A stretch of 11,601 nt of DNA from Prevotellaceae bacterium (GTDB lineage Bacteria; Bacteroidota; Bacteroidia; Bacteroidales; UBA932): NCBI GenBank assembly GCA_031285695.1, contig JAITVR010000049.1:1-11601 (forward strand), written 5' to 3'. The first letter of the stretch is position 1. Every line of letters starts with the position of its first letter. Positions 1 through 7,194 of the stretch are shown here, piece after piece. Position numbers and translations under genes: made by a program. Under the pieces are notes generated by a model that was given only the letters and a program-made list of their open reading frames with translations, did no database searches and had not been told where the DNA came from.

Positions 1-614
1 ATTTTTATTCCCATAAAACACATAAACGCAATACCCATCAACCCTGTAATAATGAAGGTAATACCCAATCCTTTGAGCGGTGCGGGTACGTTGGAGTACG
101 AGAGCTTTTCGCGTATGGCGGCAATGCCCACAATGGCCAAAAACCAACCCACGCCGGAGCCCAAACCAAAGGCGGTAGCTTCGGCAAGATTTTGATACGC
201 ACGCTCTTGCATAAACAGCATGCCGCCCAGTATGGCACAGTTGACCGCAATGAGCGGCAGAAAAATTCCCAACGATGAGTACAGCGCAGGCGCAAAGCGC
301 TCCACCACCATTTCCACCACCTGCACTATGGAGGCAATAACGGCAATGAACACAATGAAGCTGAGGAAGCTCAGGTCCACATCGTCAAGGTCTAAGCTAA
401 TCCATGCCAGCGCGCCGCTGCTGAGCACGTACTTGTTGAGCAGGTAGCCCACCGGCACGGTAACTCCCAACACAAAAATTACCGCCAAACCCAAGCCTAC
501 CGAGGTTTTTACGTTTTTGGAAACGGCCAAATACGAGCACATTCCCAAAAAATACGCAAAAATCATGTTGTCTATAAAAATGGACTTGACAAATATACTA
601 ACTACGTTTTCCAT
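1..614 (-). CDS. nqrE: Na+-translocating NADH:quinone oxidoreductase subunit E (3' end cut by window edge)
   Basis: Integral membrane subunit of the sodium-pumping NADH:quinone oxidoreductase in the inner membrane. I translated the minus strand from the ATG at 614 (protein begins [20 protein letters not shown]). It gives 204 uninterrupted codons to the window edge with no stop. NqrE proteins are about 200 residues, so only the last few residues should be missing. About six hydrophobic helices are visible. Cys26 (in GMCSYLA) and Cys126 (in AVNCAIL) match the two cysteines that, with two from NqrD, bind an iron-sulfur centre between these paired subunits in the Vibrio enzyme. The gene follows nqrD after 24 nt with no clear ribosome binding site, which is usual in Bacteroidota. 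RnfA is a paralogue, but the presence of nqrA-D upstream decides for NqrE. Confidence 0.96.
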   Translation of the reverse strand, partial: MENVVSIFVKSIFIDNMIFAYFLGMCSYLAVSKNVKTSVGLGLAVIFVLGVTVPVGYLLNKYVLSSGALAWISLDLDDVDLSFLSFIVFIAVIASIVQVVEMVVERFAPALYSSLGIFLPLIAVNCAILGGMLFMQERAYQNLAEATAFGLGSGVGWFLAIVGIAAIREKLSYSNVPAPLKGLGITFIITGLMGIAFMCFMGIK

Positions 615-638
615 ACCTATACTATATAGCGCATTTTT

Positions 639-1286
639 TTATTTTTCAACTAACTCCTTGTTGCGCGCGCGCTGCACCCAAATAATGCAGCCCACAATAA
701 TGAGCGCCATGGGCGGCAAAATAATCAAGCCATTATTGGCGTACACGCCGCCGTTTTCTATGTAAAAACTTTCGGGCACCACGCGGTAGCCCAGCAGCGT
801 TCCCGAGCCAAAGAGCTCGCGCACAAAACCTACAATTACCAAAATAATGCCGTAGCCCAAACCGTTGCCAATACCATCAATGAACGAGGGCCAAGGTTTG
901 TTGCCCATGGCAAAGGCTTCGAGGCGCCCCATCACAATGCAGTTGGTAATAATGAGGCCAACAAATACCGACAGCTGCTTGCTTACATCGTAGGCAAAGG
1001 CTTGCAAAATTTGGTCAACCAAAATAACCAAAGCCGCCACCACCACCAGCTGCACTATAATGCGAATGCGGTTGGGAATGGTGTTGCGCATGAGCGATAT
1101 TACCGCGTTGGACACGCCCACCACCACCATTACCGAAATGGCCATTACCAGCGCGGGCTCCAACTTTACCGTTACGGCCAAGGCCGAGCAAATGCCCAAC
1201 ACGAGTACCGTTACGGGGTTGTTGCGCCCCATAGGCGAGGTAAGTAATTTTAAATTTTTGGCCGAAAATAAAGGTTCTTTCTCCAT
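639..1286 (-). CDS. nqrD: Na+-translocating NADH:quinone oxidoreductase subunit D
   Basis: Membrane subunit of the NQR sodium pump and structural partner of NqrE. The protein is 215 aa, normal for the family, with about six transmembrane helices. The N-terminus keeps the family pattern [20 protein letters not shown]. Cys33 (GICSALAVT) and Cys116 (ITNCIVMGR) lie at the spacing of Cys29 and Cys112 of Vibrio cholerae NqrD, which bind the intramembrane iron-sulfur centre together with the NqrE cysteines. The stretch [19 protein letters not shown] at about 128-146 is typical of the NqrD/RnfE family. It starts 21 nt after the nqrC stop and ends 24 nt before nqrE, so it is cotranscribed with them. 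RnfE is the alternative family name, ruled out by the nqrA and nqrB context. Confidence 0.97.
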   Translation of the reverse strand: MEKEPLFSAKNLKLLTSPMGRNNPVTVLVLGICSALAVTVKLEPALVMAISVMVVVGVSNAVISLMRNTIPNRIRIIVQLVVVAALVILVDQILQAFAYDVSKQLSVFVGLIITNCIVMGRLEAFAMGNKPWPSFIDGIGNGLGYGIILVIVGFVRELFGSGTLLGYRVVPESFYIENGGVYANNGLIILPPMALIIVGCIIWVQRARNKELVEK

Positions 1287-1307
1287 TTATATATGCTAAA
1301 AAATCGT

Positions 1308-2216
1308 TTAATTCGTACTGCTATCGGCTGCAACAGGCGCGGCTTCGGGTTGGGCAACTTCTGCCGCGGGAGCCGAAGCTGCGGTGTCAACCACAACCGG
1401 TTTTGGTGCGGGCTTTGGCGCAGGTTGCGCTTCTTTTTTCTTTTCCACTTTTTTGCCTTCCTCTTTTTCTGCCACAGCCGCTGCCGCCTTTTCCTGCTTT
1501 TGTTTTTCTTCCTTAAAAAAGTTTTGGTAGGCGCTTAGCGAGTTGCTCAGCATTTCCTCAAGCCCTTTGCTTGTGATTGTTCCGCCCGAAATGGCGTCAA
1601 CCTCGTGCGGCTTGCCCTGCGTGCCGCCGCCCTTTGCCACCAAAATAGAGGTAAAGGTTGTGCCCTCAAAAATTTGCTTGCCTGCAAACTGCTCTTGAAA
1701 TTTCGGCGTAGAAATTTCCGCGCCAAGTCCGGGAGTTTCGCCCTTGTGGTCAAAAACTACACCGTATATTGTGCTGTAATCATTTTGCAGGGCAATGTAA
1801 CCCCACAGCGGCCCCCACAATCCAACGCCGCGCACGGGCAAAATGTACTTTTTTGAGCCGTCATCTTCGGTGCAAACAAACACGGGCAACCTGCGCTTGG
1901 CAAGCGGCTTGGAAAATTCCTCCTCCAAGCTTATTTCAAAGGCGTCGCCGGCAACTTTTGTGCCTTGCGTGCTTACCACAAAGCTGGAGGTAATGTACTT
2001 AGCGTACTCTTTTTCCACGTACAGCGTTTTGTTTTTGGCATTTTTTACATCGGCGGCTTTTTGCACCGAGTGCAGTATGCTCTGCTTTTTTTCTACCTCA
2101 ATATTTTTTTGCTGAAAAGGCTTGAGCGTGATGCTAGCTACCGCCAGCACCGCCGCCACCAGCACCACCAGCGCAATGGAGTACAGAAAAATGTATTTGT
2201 TGCTTTCCTTATTCAT
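1308..2216 (-). CDS. nqrC: Na+-translocating NADH:quinone oxidoreductase subunit C with long low-complexity C-terminal tail
   Basis: NqrC carries a covalently bound FMN and passes electrons within the NQR complex. The protein is 302 aa. An N-terminal transmembrane helix lies at about 9-30, followed by a soluble FMN-binding domain, which is periplasmic in the known enzyme. The TPGLGAE motif (161-167) is conserved. DAISGGTITS (207-216) is the flavinylation site; the last Thr of SGGTIT, Thr215, is the expected FMN attachment point. It reads SGGT where Vibrio has SGAT. After about residue 234 the fold ends and a roughly 68-residue tail follows. The tail is first Lys/Glu/Ala-rich, then has APKPAPKP, then is Ala/Pro-rich. 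This makes the protein longer than typical NqrC (about 230-260 aa). The upstream gap of 69 nt contains an inverted repeat. Confidence 0.96.
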   Translation of the reverse strand: MNKESNKYIFLYSIALVVLVAAVLAVASITLKPFQQKNIEVEKKQSILHSVQKAADVKNAKNKTLYVEKEYAKYITSSFVVSTQGTKVAGDAFEISLEEEFSKPLAKRRLPVFVCTEDDGSKKYILPVRGVGLWGPLWGYIALQNDYSTIYGVVFDHKGETPGLGAEISTPKFQEQFAGKQIFEGTTFTSILVAKGGGTQGKPHEVDAISGGTITSKGLEEMLSNSLSAYQNFFKEEKQKQEKAAAAVAEKEEGKKVEKKKEAQPAPKPAPKPVVVDTAASAPAAEVAQPEAAPVAADSSTN

Positions 2217-2221
2217 AGGTT

Positions 2222-2303
2222 TAAGTTTATAAAGTTTGTAAGGTTTATAAAGTTCGTAAAGTTGCTACTTTCAACTTTATAAACTTTATGAACTTTGGAC
2301 TTT
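2222..2303. repeat. AT-rich 9-bp repeat array folded as inverted repeat between nqrB and nqrC
   Basis: On the plus strand about five degenerate copies of a 9-bp unit AAAGTTyrT run from 2222 to 2264. A 7-base spacer (2265-2271) follows, then inverted copies (AACTTTATA, AACTTTATG) from 2272 to about 2303. The arms 2240-2264 and 2272-2296 match at roughly 21 of 25 positions, so the nqr mRNA can form a long A/U-rich hairpin just before nqrC. The array runs past the nqrB stop and encodes its last codons. A related array lies between nqrA and nqrB. The function is unknown; mRNA processing or stability within the operon is a guess. Confidence 0.85.
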
Positions 2304-3458
2304 AAGCAGCGCGCGCTTTTCTCTGCGCTTAATATTTCCCTGCACCACGTAGTAATCAATGAGTGGCGCAAAGGCATTCATAAGCAAAATGGCGAGCATC
2401 ATTCCCTCGGGGTACGCGGGGTTGAGCACGCGAATTACCACCGCCATTACGCCAATTATAAATCCGTAAATCCACTTGCCCCTGTTGGTTTGCGAAGCGG
2501 TAACGGGGTCGGTAGCCATAAACACTGCGCCAAAGGCAAAACCGCCCATAAGCAGGTGATAGTACGCCGGCATATCCATGTAGGCGTTGCCTCCCACTGC
2601 GTTGAATAGCAATCCGGTAAGGTAGCCGCCTGCCACTACCGAAAGCATAATGCGCCAGCTGGCTATTCCTGTAAAAATAAGCAGGGCTGCGCCCAAAAGT
2701 ATGGCCAACTTTGAGGTTTCGCCAATGGCGCCGGGTATGGTTCCCAAAATCATATTTTGCGTTTCCATGGCCGAAAAGGGTAGCTGCTCAAGCATGGCTT
2801 TTGCCAAGGGCGTTGCACCCGAAAATCCGTCCACCACACCCTCGCCTTTTGTCAAACCGGCAATCCAAATTTTGTCGCCCGAAATAAATGAGGGGTACGA
2901 AAAGAATACAAAGGCGCGCGCCAACAGCGCCGGGTTGAAAATATTCATGCCCGTTCCGCCAAAAACTTCTTTGCCAATAACTACCGCAAAAGCCGTGGCC
3001 AAGGCCAGCATCCACAGGGGCAAGTCGGCAGGCATGACCATGGGAATAAGCAAGCCGGTAACCAAAAATCCTTCGTTGACCTCGTGTCCGCGTATTTGCG
3101 CAGCGGCAAACTCAATGCCCAAGCCCACTACGTACGACACCACTATCATGGGAAGCACCTTGCCCAAGCCAAAACCAAAAACGCCCCAAAATCCCACCTC
3201 TTGATTTATGGATAAAAAATGCTGAAAACCAACATTCCAAATTCCGAACAGCAGCGCAGGCAGCAGCGCGGTGCACACCACTATCATAGTGCGCTTCATG
3301 TCAATGGAGTCGCGAATGTGAGCGCCCTTTACGCTTACCGTGTTGGGCACAAACAAAAAAGTTTCAAAAGCATCGAACGTGGAGTGCAGGAAGTGCAATT
3401 TCCCTCCTTTCTCAAAGTTCGGCTTTACGCTATCTACAAATTTTCTAAGTGCGTTCAT
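2286..3458 (-). CDS. nqrB: Na+-translocating NADH:quinone oxidoreductase subunit B
   Basis: Large membrane subunit of the NQR pump. In the known enzyme it carries a covalent FMN and riboflavin and takes part in Na+ movement and quinone reduction. The protein is 390 aa, close to the usual length, with about ten hydrophobic segments. The flavinylation motif DGFSGATPL spans 210-218, and Thr216 of SGAT is the predicted FMN attachment residue. Other family blocks are FGGTGMNIFNPALLARAF (166-183) and VFMATDPVTAS (312-322). RnfD has the same fold and is the alternative, but the nqrA and nqrC context and the long N-terminus favour NqrB. The start at 3458 gives the expected N-terminus (MNALRKFVDSVKPNFEKGGK). 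The last residues, KVQSS, are encoded by the downstream 9-bp repeat array. Confidence 0.97.
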   Translation of the reverse strand: MNALRKFVDSVKPNFEKGGKLHFLHSTFDAFETFLFVPNTVSVKGAHIRDSIDMKRTMIVVCTALLPALLFGIWNVGFQHFLSINQEVGFWGVFGFGLGKVLPMIVVSYVVGLGIEFAAAQIRGHEVNEGFLVTGLLIPMVMPADLPLWMLALATAFAVVIGKEVFGGTGMNIFNPALLARAFVFFSYPSFISGDKIWIAGLTKGEGVVDGFSGATPLAKAMLEQLPFSAMETQNMILGTIPGAIGETSKLAILLGAALLIFTGIASWRIMLSVVAGGYLTGLLFNAVGGNAYMDMPAYYHLLMGGFAFGAVFMATDPVTASQTNRGKWIYGFIIGVMAVVIRVLNPAYPEGMMLAILLMNAFAPLIDYYVVQGNIKRREKRALLKVQSS

Positions 3459-3477
3459 GTAAAAAAACTTTGTTTTT

Positions 3478-3545
3478 AAAGTTTATAAAGTTCATAAAGT
3501 TTGTAAAGTTGTTGAACTTTCAACTTTACAGACTTTAAAAACTTT
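3478..3545. repeat. AT-rich 9-bp repeat array folded as inverted repeat between nqrA and nqrB
   Basis: Four direct copies of the 9-bp unit (AAAGTTTAT, AAAGTTCAT, AAAGTTTGT, AAAGTTGTT) fill 3478-3513, overlapping the short spacer, and inverted copies lie in 3521-3545. The arms 3487-3511 and 3521-3545 match at about 22 of 25 positions with a 9-base loop. In the nqr mRNA this forms a hairpin after the nqrA stop. About 20 nt further on, just before the nqrB start, comes a run of seven U. That run is too far from the stem for a standard intrinsic terminator. The array clearly belongs to the same repeat family as the one between nqrB and nqrC. Confidence 0.85.
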
Positions 3546-3553
3546 CAACTCTG

Positions 3554-4915
3554 TTATGCCATTTCCTTCATCATCAAGTCTATTCCTTTGCGCAGCGTTT
3601 CCTGCACATCTATTTTTGAGGTGCACACAAATTCGCACAGCGCAAGGTCTTCTTCAATCACTTCGTAAATGCCCAGCTGCTCCATTTTTTCCACCTCGCC
3701 GGCCAAAATTGCCTTGAGCAGGTAAACGGGATAAATGTCCATAGGCAGCACTTTTTCGTACTGTCCCGTGATGGTAAATGCGCGCTGTCCGCCGTTGATG
3801 TTGGTGTCGAGCCTATATCTTTTGCTCGGCGAAAGCCACGAAAAGTAGGTGCGCGAAAGGCTGAATTTGGAGAAGCGCGGCATTATCCAACCCAGCATTT
3901 CGTACTGATTGCCCTCGGGAATTACGGTTACCTCATTGTGGTAAAAACCCAAGTGCCCGCCAATGCCCACGTTTTCGCCCGTAAGCACGTTGCCGCTAAT
4001 AACGCGCTGCTTTTTTTCGTCGCTTGTTTCGTTCAAAAATTCCGCCATGCCGCTCAACGAAGCGCCAGCAATCATGCGGTAGTAGCGCGGTTTTTTTACC
4101 TCCGAGCCCACCAGCGCAACCACTTTTGACACATCGTACACGCCTGCGGCAAACAGCCGACCAAGCGCAATAACGTGCTGTGGCGCAATAGTCCACACCA
4201 CCTCGCCCTTGCAAATGGGCGCAATGTGATGAATTTGCACGCCCACATTTCCTGCAGGGTGCGGCCCTTTTATGCGATAAATTTCTACACCCTTGGCGCG
4301 CTCAAACGTTGTGTTGGCGGGGTATTCGGCGCAAAGCGAAAGGTGCACTTTTCCGGTCGTTAACTTTTTCAGCACATCAACTCCCTTTTGAAACGCTGCG
4401 CCCTCGCCATTTACCAGGTAATCGGCATCTGCGGCAAGCGGTGCGGAGTCAAAACCCGAAATAAAAATGGCCTTCGGCGTAGCGTTGGGATTGGCAATAA
4501 CGCCGTAGGGACGCTGCACCAAAAACGGCCACGCGCCGCTGCTAAGCATATACGTCACAAGGCTTTCACGCGTGGCGGTGGATAAATCCGGTGCTGTAAA
4601 ATTTGCAAATTCATTTTCGACATCGGGCGCAACCACAACTTCGAGCAGCGCGCGGCGCTCACCGCGGTTAACCGCAGCCACCGTGCCGCTTACAGGCGAA
4701 GCGAAAATAATTTCGGGACGATATTTGTCGCAAAAAACGGGCGAACCGGCCAAAACGCGGTCGCCTTCGCGAACCAACATTTTGGGCGTTAAGCCGTGAA
4801 AATCCGTAGGTTTTAGAGCGTATGACTGCGGAACAGGGCACTTGGGCAGCACCTTTTCGGGCAGCCCTTCGAGCTTAATATCCAAGCCTTTTGTTAACTT
4901 AACTATTTGTTGCAT
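3554..4915 (-). CDS. nqrA: Na+-translocating NADH:quinone oxidoreductase subunit A
   Basis: Soluble cytoplasmic subunit of the NQR complex that sits on NqrB; quinone-site inhibitors and photoaffinity probes have been mapped to it. The protein is 453 aa, normal for the family (Vibrio about 446). The N-terminal third has a barrel-sandwich (biotinyl/lipoyl-like) region: LVREGDRVLAGSPVF (47-61), followed by a FASPVSGTV block (71-79). The middle carries FISGFDSAPLAADADYLVNG, typical of NqrA. No CxxCxxC ferredoxin motifs are present, which separates it from RnfC. It is the first gene of the operon. The start at 4915 gives the family N-terminus (MQQIVKLTKGLDIKLEG) and lies about 30 nt downstream of a good promoter match. 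Confidence 0.97.
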   Translation of the reverse strand: MQQIVKLTKGLDIKLEGLPEKVLPKCPVPQSYALKPTDFHGLTPKMLVREGDRVLAGSPVFCDKYRPEIIFASPVSGTVAAVNRGERRALLEVVVAPDVENEFANFTAPDLSTATRESLVTYMLSSGAWPFLVQRPYGVIANPNATPKAIFISGFDSAPLAADADYLVNGEGAAFQKGVDVLKKLTTGKVHLSLCAEYPANTTFERAKGVEIYRIKGPHPAGNVGVQIHHIAPICKGEVVWTIAPQHVIALGRLFAAGVYDVSKVVALVGSEVKKPRYYRMIAGASLSGMAEFLNETSDEKKQRVISGNVLTGENVGIGGHLGFYHNEVTVIPEGNQYEMLGWIMPRFSKFSLSRTYFSWLSPSKRYRLDTNINGGQRAFTITGQYEKVLPMDIYPVYLLKAILAGEVEKMEQLGIYEVIEEDLALCEFVCTSKIDVQETLRKGIDLMMKEMA

Positions 4916-4952
4916 AAATAATTAGCAAAATAGACGATTTTCAAATAACCTA

Positions 4953-4983
4953 CAAATGTACACTATTTTCCACGGTTTTGCAA
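4953..4983 (-). promoter_or_regulatory. Predicted promoter of the nqr operon
   Basis: Reading the minus strand, a -7 element TACATTTG (4960-4953) matches the Bacteroidota consensus TAnnTTTG exactly. A partial -33 element GTTG ends at 4981, giving a 20-bp gap. Transcription would start near 4947, leaving a leader of about 30 nt before nqrA. It is predicted by motif only. Confidence 0.6.
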
Positions 4984-5150
4984 CCTTTAAAAATACAGCA
5001 CTGCTGCAAGTTTGCAACGAAATTCGATGGCTGAAAAGCTGCAATTTTTTTAGCCGTATTTTCTTGTTAAAAAACACTCAACCAAAATAGAATACAACTA
5101 TCTAATTGTCAAATATTTACAAATTAACTTTTGTGTGGGTAAAAAAATAT
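4984..5150. other. Intergenic DNA between the divergent nqr and rho promoters
   Basis: This AT-rich stretch lies between the two promoter matches. It contains the short palindrome CAGCACTGCTG (4996-5006) and two similar words, GTTTTGCAAC near 4975 and GTTTGCAAC near 5010. No open reading frame of note, RNA gene or convincing operator is visible. Any regulator binding here could affect both directions. Confidence 0.5.
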
Positions 5151-5181
5151 TTTGTGATTTCGTAAAAAAATTCTACTTTTG
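5151..5181 (+). promoter_or_regulatory. Predicted promoter of rho
   Basis: TTTG at 5151-5154 and TACTTTTG at 5174-5181 are separated by 19 bp. Both match the Bacteroidota housekeeping promoter consensus (-33 TTTG, -7 TAnnTTTG) exactly. Transcription should start near 5187, giving a rho leader of about 160 nt. This is the best promoter match in the window. Confidence 0.75.
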
Positions 5182-5186
5182 TACCG

Positions 5187-5346
5187 CGTGATTGATAACA
5201 TTTCGGTTAGAGGCAAATTCCGCCTCAACGTTAAGCCAATTTTGACAACTTTATTTTTCTTTAACATTCCTGTGCATTTACTCACGTGTGCAAATTTATT
5301 GTGCAGGATTTAGTACTTTCATTTTTTCTAACCTAAATTCTTTTCT
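5187..5346 (+). promoter_or_regulatory. Long 5' leader of rho with a small hairpin and three TGTGCA words
   Basis: The predicted rho mRNA has a leader of about 160 nt. It contains a hairpin GAGGC (5210-5214) / GCCTC (5222-5226) with a 7-base loop. A pyrimidine-rich stretch follows (about 5248-5263). TGTGCA then occurs three times, at 5271-5276, 5287-5292 and 5300-5305. In E. coli, rho is autoregulated through its leader; whether that happens here is inference. No known riboswitch class is recognised. Confidence 0.4.
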
Positions 5347-7062
5347 ATGTACGACATCAAAGCCTTGAACGGCAAGTCGTTGGAGGAGTTGCAAGAGATT
5401 GCGCTCCAGCTGAGCATCAAAAAGGGAAATCTTCCCAAAGACGAGCTTATTTACAAAATTCTTGACGAGCAGGCCGTGCAGGGCACCAAAAAAACCTCCT
5501 CAAACCAAGACGAACCTTCGGAAAACGGACAGCGCGCAAAACGCCCCATGGGGAAAAAACCGGTGCGCAAAAGCGAGCAAAAATCGCCCGAAGCGAAGGA
5601 AAACCCAAGCCAAAATCAGAGCGAAGCTAAGAGCGCTGAAAATTCTGCCGCTGCCGCACCTAAGGAGCAGCGCCGCGGACGCACCAAAAAGGTAACGGAA
5701 AATGCGCCCGAAGTTGCGCCTGCAAACGATGCGCAACCTTCGGCTGAAAACGCTGCAACGCCTGAGGCAACACAGGTTGAAGCCTCAAGTGCAGCCGCGC
5801 CCGAAGCGGCAACGCAGCAGCAAGCTAACAATAACAATAACCACGACCGCCGCCAGCACGAGCAGCGCGAGCGTCGTCAGCCGCAGCAAACGCAGCACCA
5901 GCAGCAGTACCAAAACCAACAAAACCGTGAAAAAAGCTACGATTTTGAAACCTTGGTACCTGCCACCGGCACGCTTGATGTGATGACGGACGGCTACGGA
6001 TTTCTGCGCTCATCGGACTACAACTACCTTTCGTCGCCCGATGATATTTACGTTTCGCAGTCGCAAATAAAGCTGTTTGGGCTAAAAACCGGCGACACCG
6101 TAACCGGATTTATTCGCCCGCCAAAGGACAACGAAAAGTTTTTCCCCTTGGTAAAAGTCAACTCTATCAACGGTCGCGACCCCGAGTATATTCGCGACCG
6201 CGAGCCTTTTGACTACCTCACCCCGCTTTTTCCCGAAGAAAAATTCAACATTACCGGCAACGGGCACAACAACCTTTCAACCCGCGTGGTTGATTTGTTT
6301 GCGCCCATTGGCAAGGGGCAGCGCGGCCTAATTGTGGCGCAGCCAAAAACGGGTAAAACTGTTTTGCTAAAAGATATTGCCAACGCCATTGCGGCCAATC
6401 ACCCAGAGGTTTACATGATTGTGCTGCTCATTGACGAGCGCCCCGAGGAGGTTACCGACATGCAGCGCAGCGTGCGCGCCGAGGTGGTGGCATCAACCTT
6501 TGACGAGCCGGCCGACCGCCACGTAAAAGTGGCCAACATTGTGCTGGAAAAAGCCAAGCGCATGGTGGAATGTGGGCACGATGTGGTAATTTTGCTTGAC
6601 TCCATTACACGCCTTGCGCGCGCCTTCAACACCGTACAACCCGCATCGGGTAAGGTGCTGAGCGGCGGTGTGGACGCCAACGCGCTGCACAAACCAAAAC
6701 GCTTTTTTGGCGCAGCGCGCAACATCGAAAATGGCGGTTCGCTTACCATTTTGGCCACGGCGCTTACCGAAACCGGCTCAAAAATGGACGAGGTAATTTT
6801 TGAAGAATTTAAGGGCACGGGCAACATGGAGCTGCAGCTCGACCGCAAGTTGTCGAACAAGCGCCTATTCCCCGCGGTGGACGTAACGCTGAGCAGCACG
6901 CGCCGCGACGATTTGCTGGTGGACAAAGATGTGCTGAGCCGCATTTGGGTTATGCGCAACTACTTGTCGGACATGAATTCGGTGGAAGCCATGGAGTTTT
7001 TGCGCAACCGCATGCTGAAAACTACGGACAACAACGAGTTTTTGGCAACCATGAATGGCTAA
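5347..7062 (+). CDS. rho: Transcription termination factor Rho with long disordered insertion
   Basis: Hexameric RNA helicase/ATPase that terminates transcription. The protein is 571 aa against about 420 in E. coli. Residues 1-42 form the Rho N-terminal helical domain ([10 protein letters not shown]...[12 protein letters not shown]). Residues about 45-196 are low complexity: Lys/Glu/Ala/Pro-rich, then Asn-rich (NNNNN at 161-165), Arg/His-rich and Gln-rich. Residues about 198-275 form the RNA-binding cold-shock-like domain. The ATPase core has Walker A AQPKTGKT (331-338), DERPEEV (363-369) with the likely catalytic Glu364, Walker B VILLD (414-418), and the R-loop with Arg519 in SSTRRDDL. All core motifs are intact. 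Extended Rho with such insertions is common in Bacteroidota. The gene is divergent from nqrA and has its own promoter. I see no intrinsic terminator after its stop. Confidence 0.98.
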   Translation: MYDIKALNGKSLEELQEIALQLSIKKGNLPKDELIYKILDEQAVQGTKKTSSNQDEPSENGQRAKRPMGKKPVRKSEQKSPEAKENPSQNQSEAKSAENSAAAAPKEQRRGRTKKVTENAPEVAPANDAQPSAENAATPEATQVEASSAAAPEAATQQQANNNNNHDRRQHEQRERRQPQQTQHQQQYQNQQNREKSYDFETLVPATGTLDVMTDGYGFLRSSDYNYLSSPDDIYVSQSQIKLFGLKTGDTVTGFIRPPKDNEKFFPLVKVNSINGRDPEYIRDREPFDYLTPLFPEEKFNITGNGHNNLSTRVVDLFAPIGKGQRGLIVAQPKTGKTVLLKDIANAIAANHPEVYMIVLLIDERPEEVTDMQRSVRAEVVASTFDEPADRHVKVANIVLEKAKRMVECGHDVVILLDSITRLARAFNTVQPASGKVLSGGVDANALHKPKRFFGAARNIENGGSLTILATALTETGSKMDEVIFEEFKGTGNMELQLDRKLSNKRLFPAVDVTLSSTRRDDLLVDKDVLSRIWVMRNYLSDMNSVEAMEFLRNRMLKTTDNNEFLATMNG

Positions 7063-7067
7063 ATAGT

Positions 7068-7095
7068 GGTTAGTGATTAGAGGTTAGTGATTAGA
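7068..7095 (+). repeat. Perfect 14-bp tandem duplication after rho
   Basis: GGTTAGTGATTAGA occurs twice in direct succession (7068-7081 and 7082-7095), starting 6 bp after the rho stop. It has no inverted symmetry, so it is not a terminator hairpin. Short GTTAGTG-type repeats between genes are a pattern I associate with Bacteroidota genomes. No function can be assigned. Confidence 0.8.
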
Positions 7096-7131
7096 CGGGA
7101 ATTACCAAAATGTATTTTCCAAAAAAATTAC

Positions 7132-7139
7132 TACCTTTG
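7132..7139 (+). promoter_or_regulatory. Predicted -7 promoter element of nifJ
   Basis: TACCTTTG matches the Bacteroidota -7 consensus TAnnTTTG exactly and lies 55 bp before the nifJ start. No good -33 TTTG is present at the expected distance, so the promoter may be weak or activator-dependent. The leader would be about 50 nt and A/T-rich. Confidence 0.55.
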
Positions 7140-7194
7140 TTCCTCACAATTTAAGAAAAAATAATTTTTACAAACACAAAATTCATATTTAAAA

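Noticed and set aside
2650..3204. Plus-strand open frame (184 codons) opposite nqrB
   Set aside because: It is a shadow of nqrB, whose membrane helices and flavinylation motif are unmistakable.
3459..3477. Run of seven T before nqrB on the minus strand as an intrinsic terminator with the repeat hairpin
   Set aside because: The T run lies about 20 nt after the stem-forming array, and the stem is A/U-rich, so it does not meet the usual terminator pattern.
1..4915. Operon read as Rnf complex instead of Nqr
   Set aside because: The first gene lacks the ferredoxin motifs of RnfC and matches NqrA. Gene order A-B-C-D-E and the flavinylation motifs also fit NQR.
5242..5276. TTGACA-like box in the rho leader as a second promoter
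   Set aside because: TTGACA/TATAAT promoters are not the Bacteroidota type, no matching -10 is present, and the exact TTTG/TAnnTTTG pair upstream explains rho transcription.
6411..6959. Antisense open frame (182 codons) opposite rho
   Set aside because: It is a shadow of the highly conserved Rho ATPase domain, with no promoter or family features.
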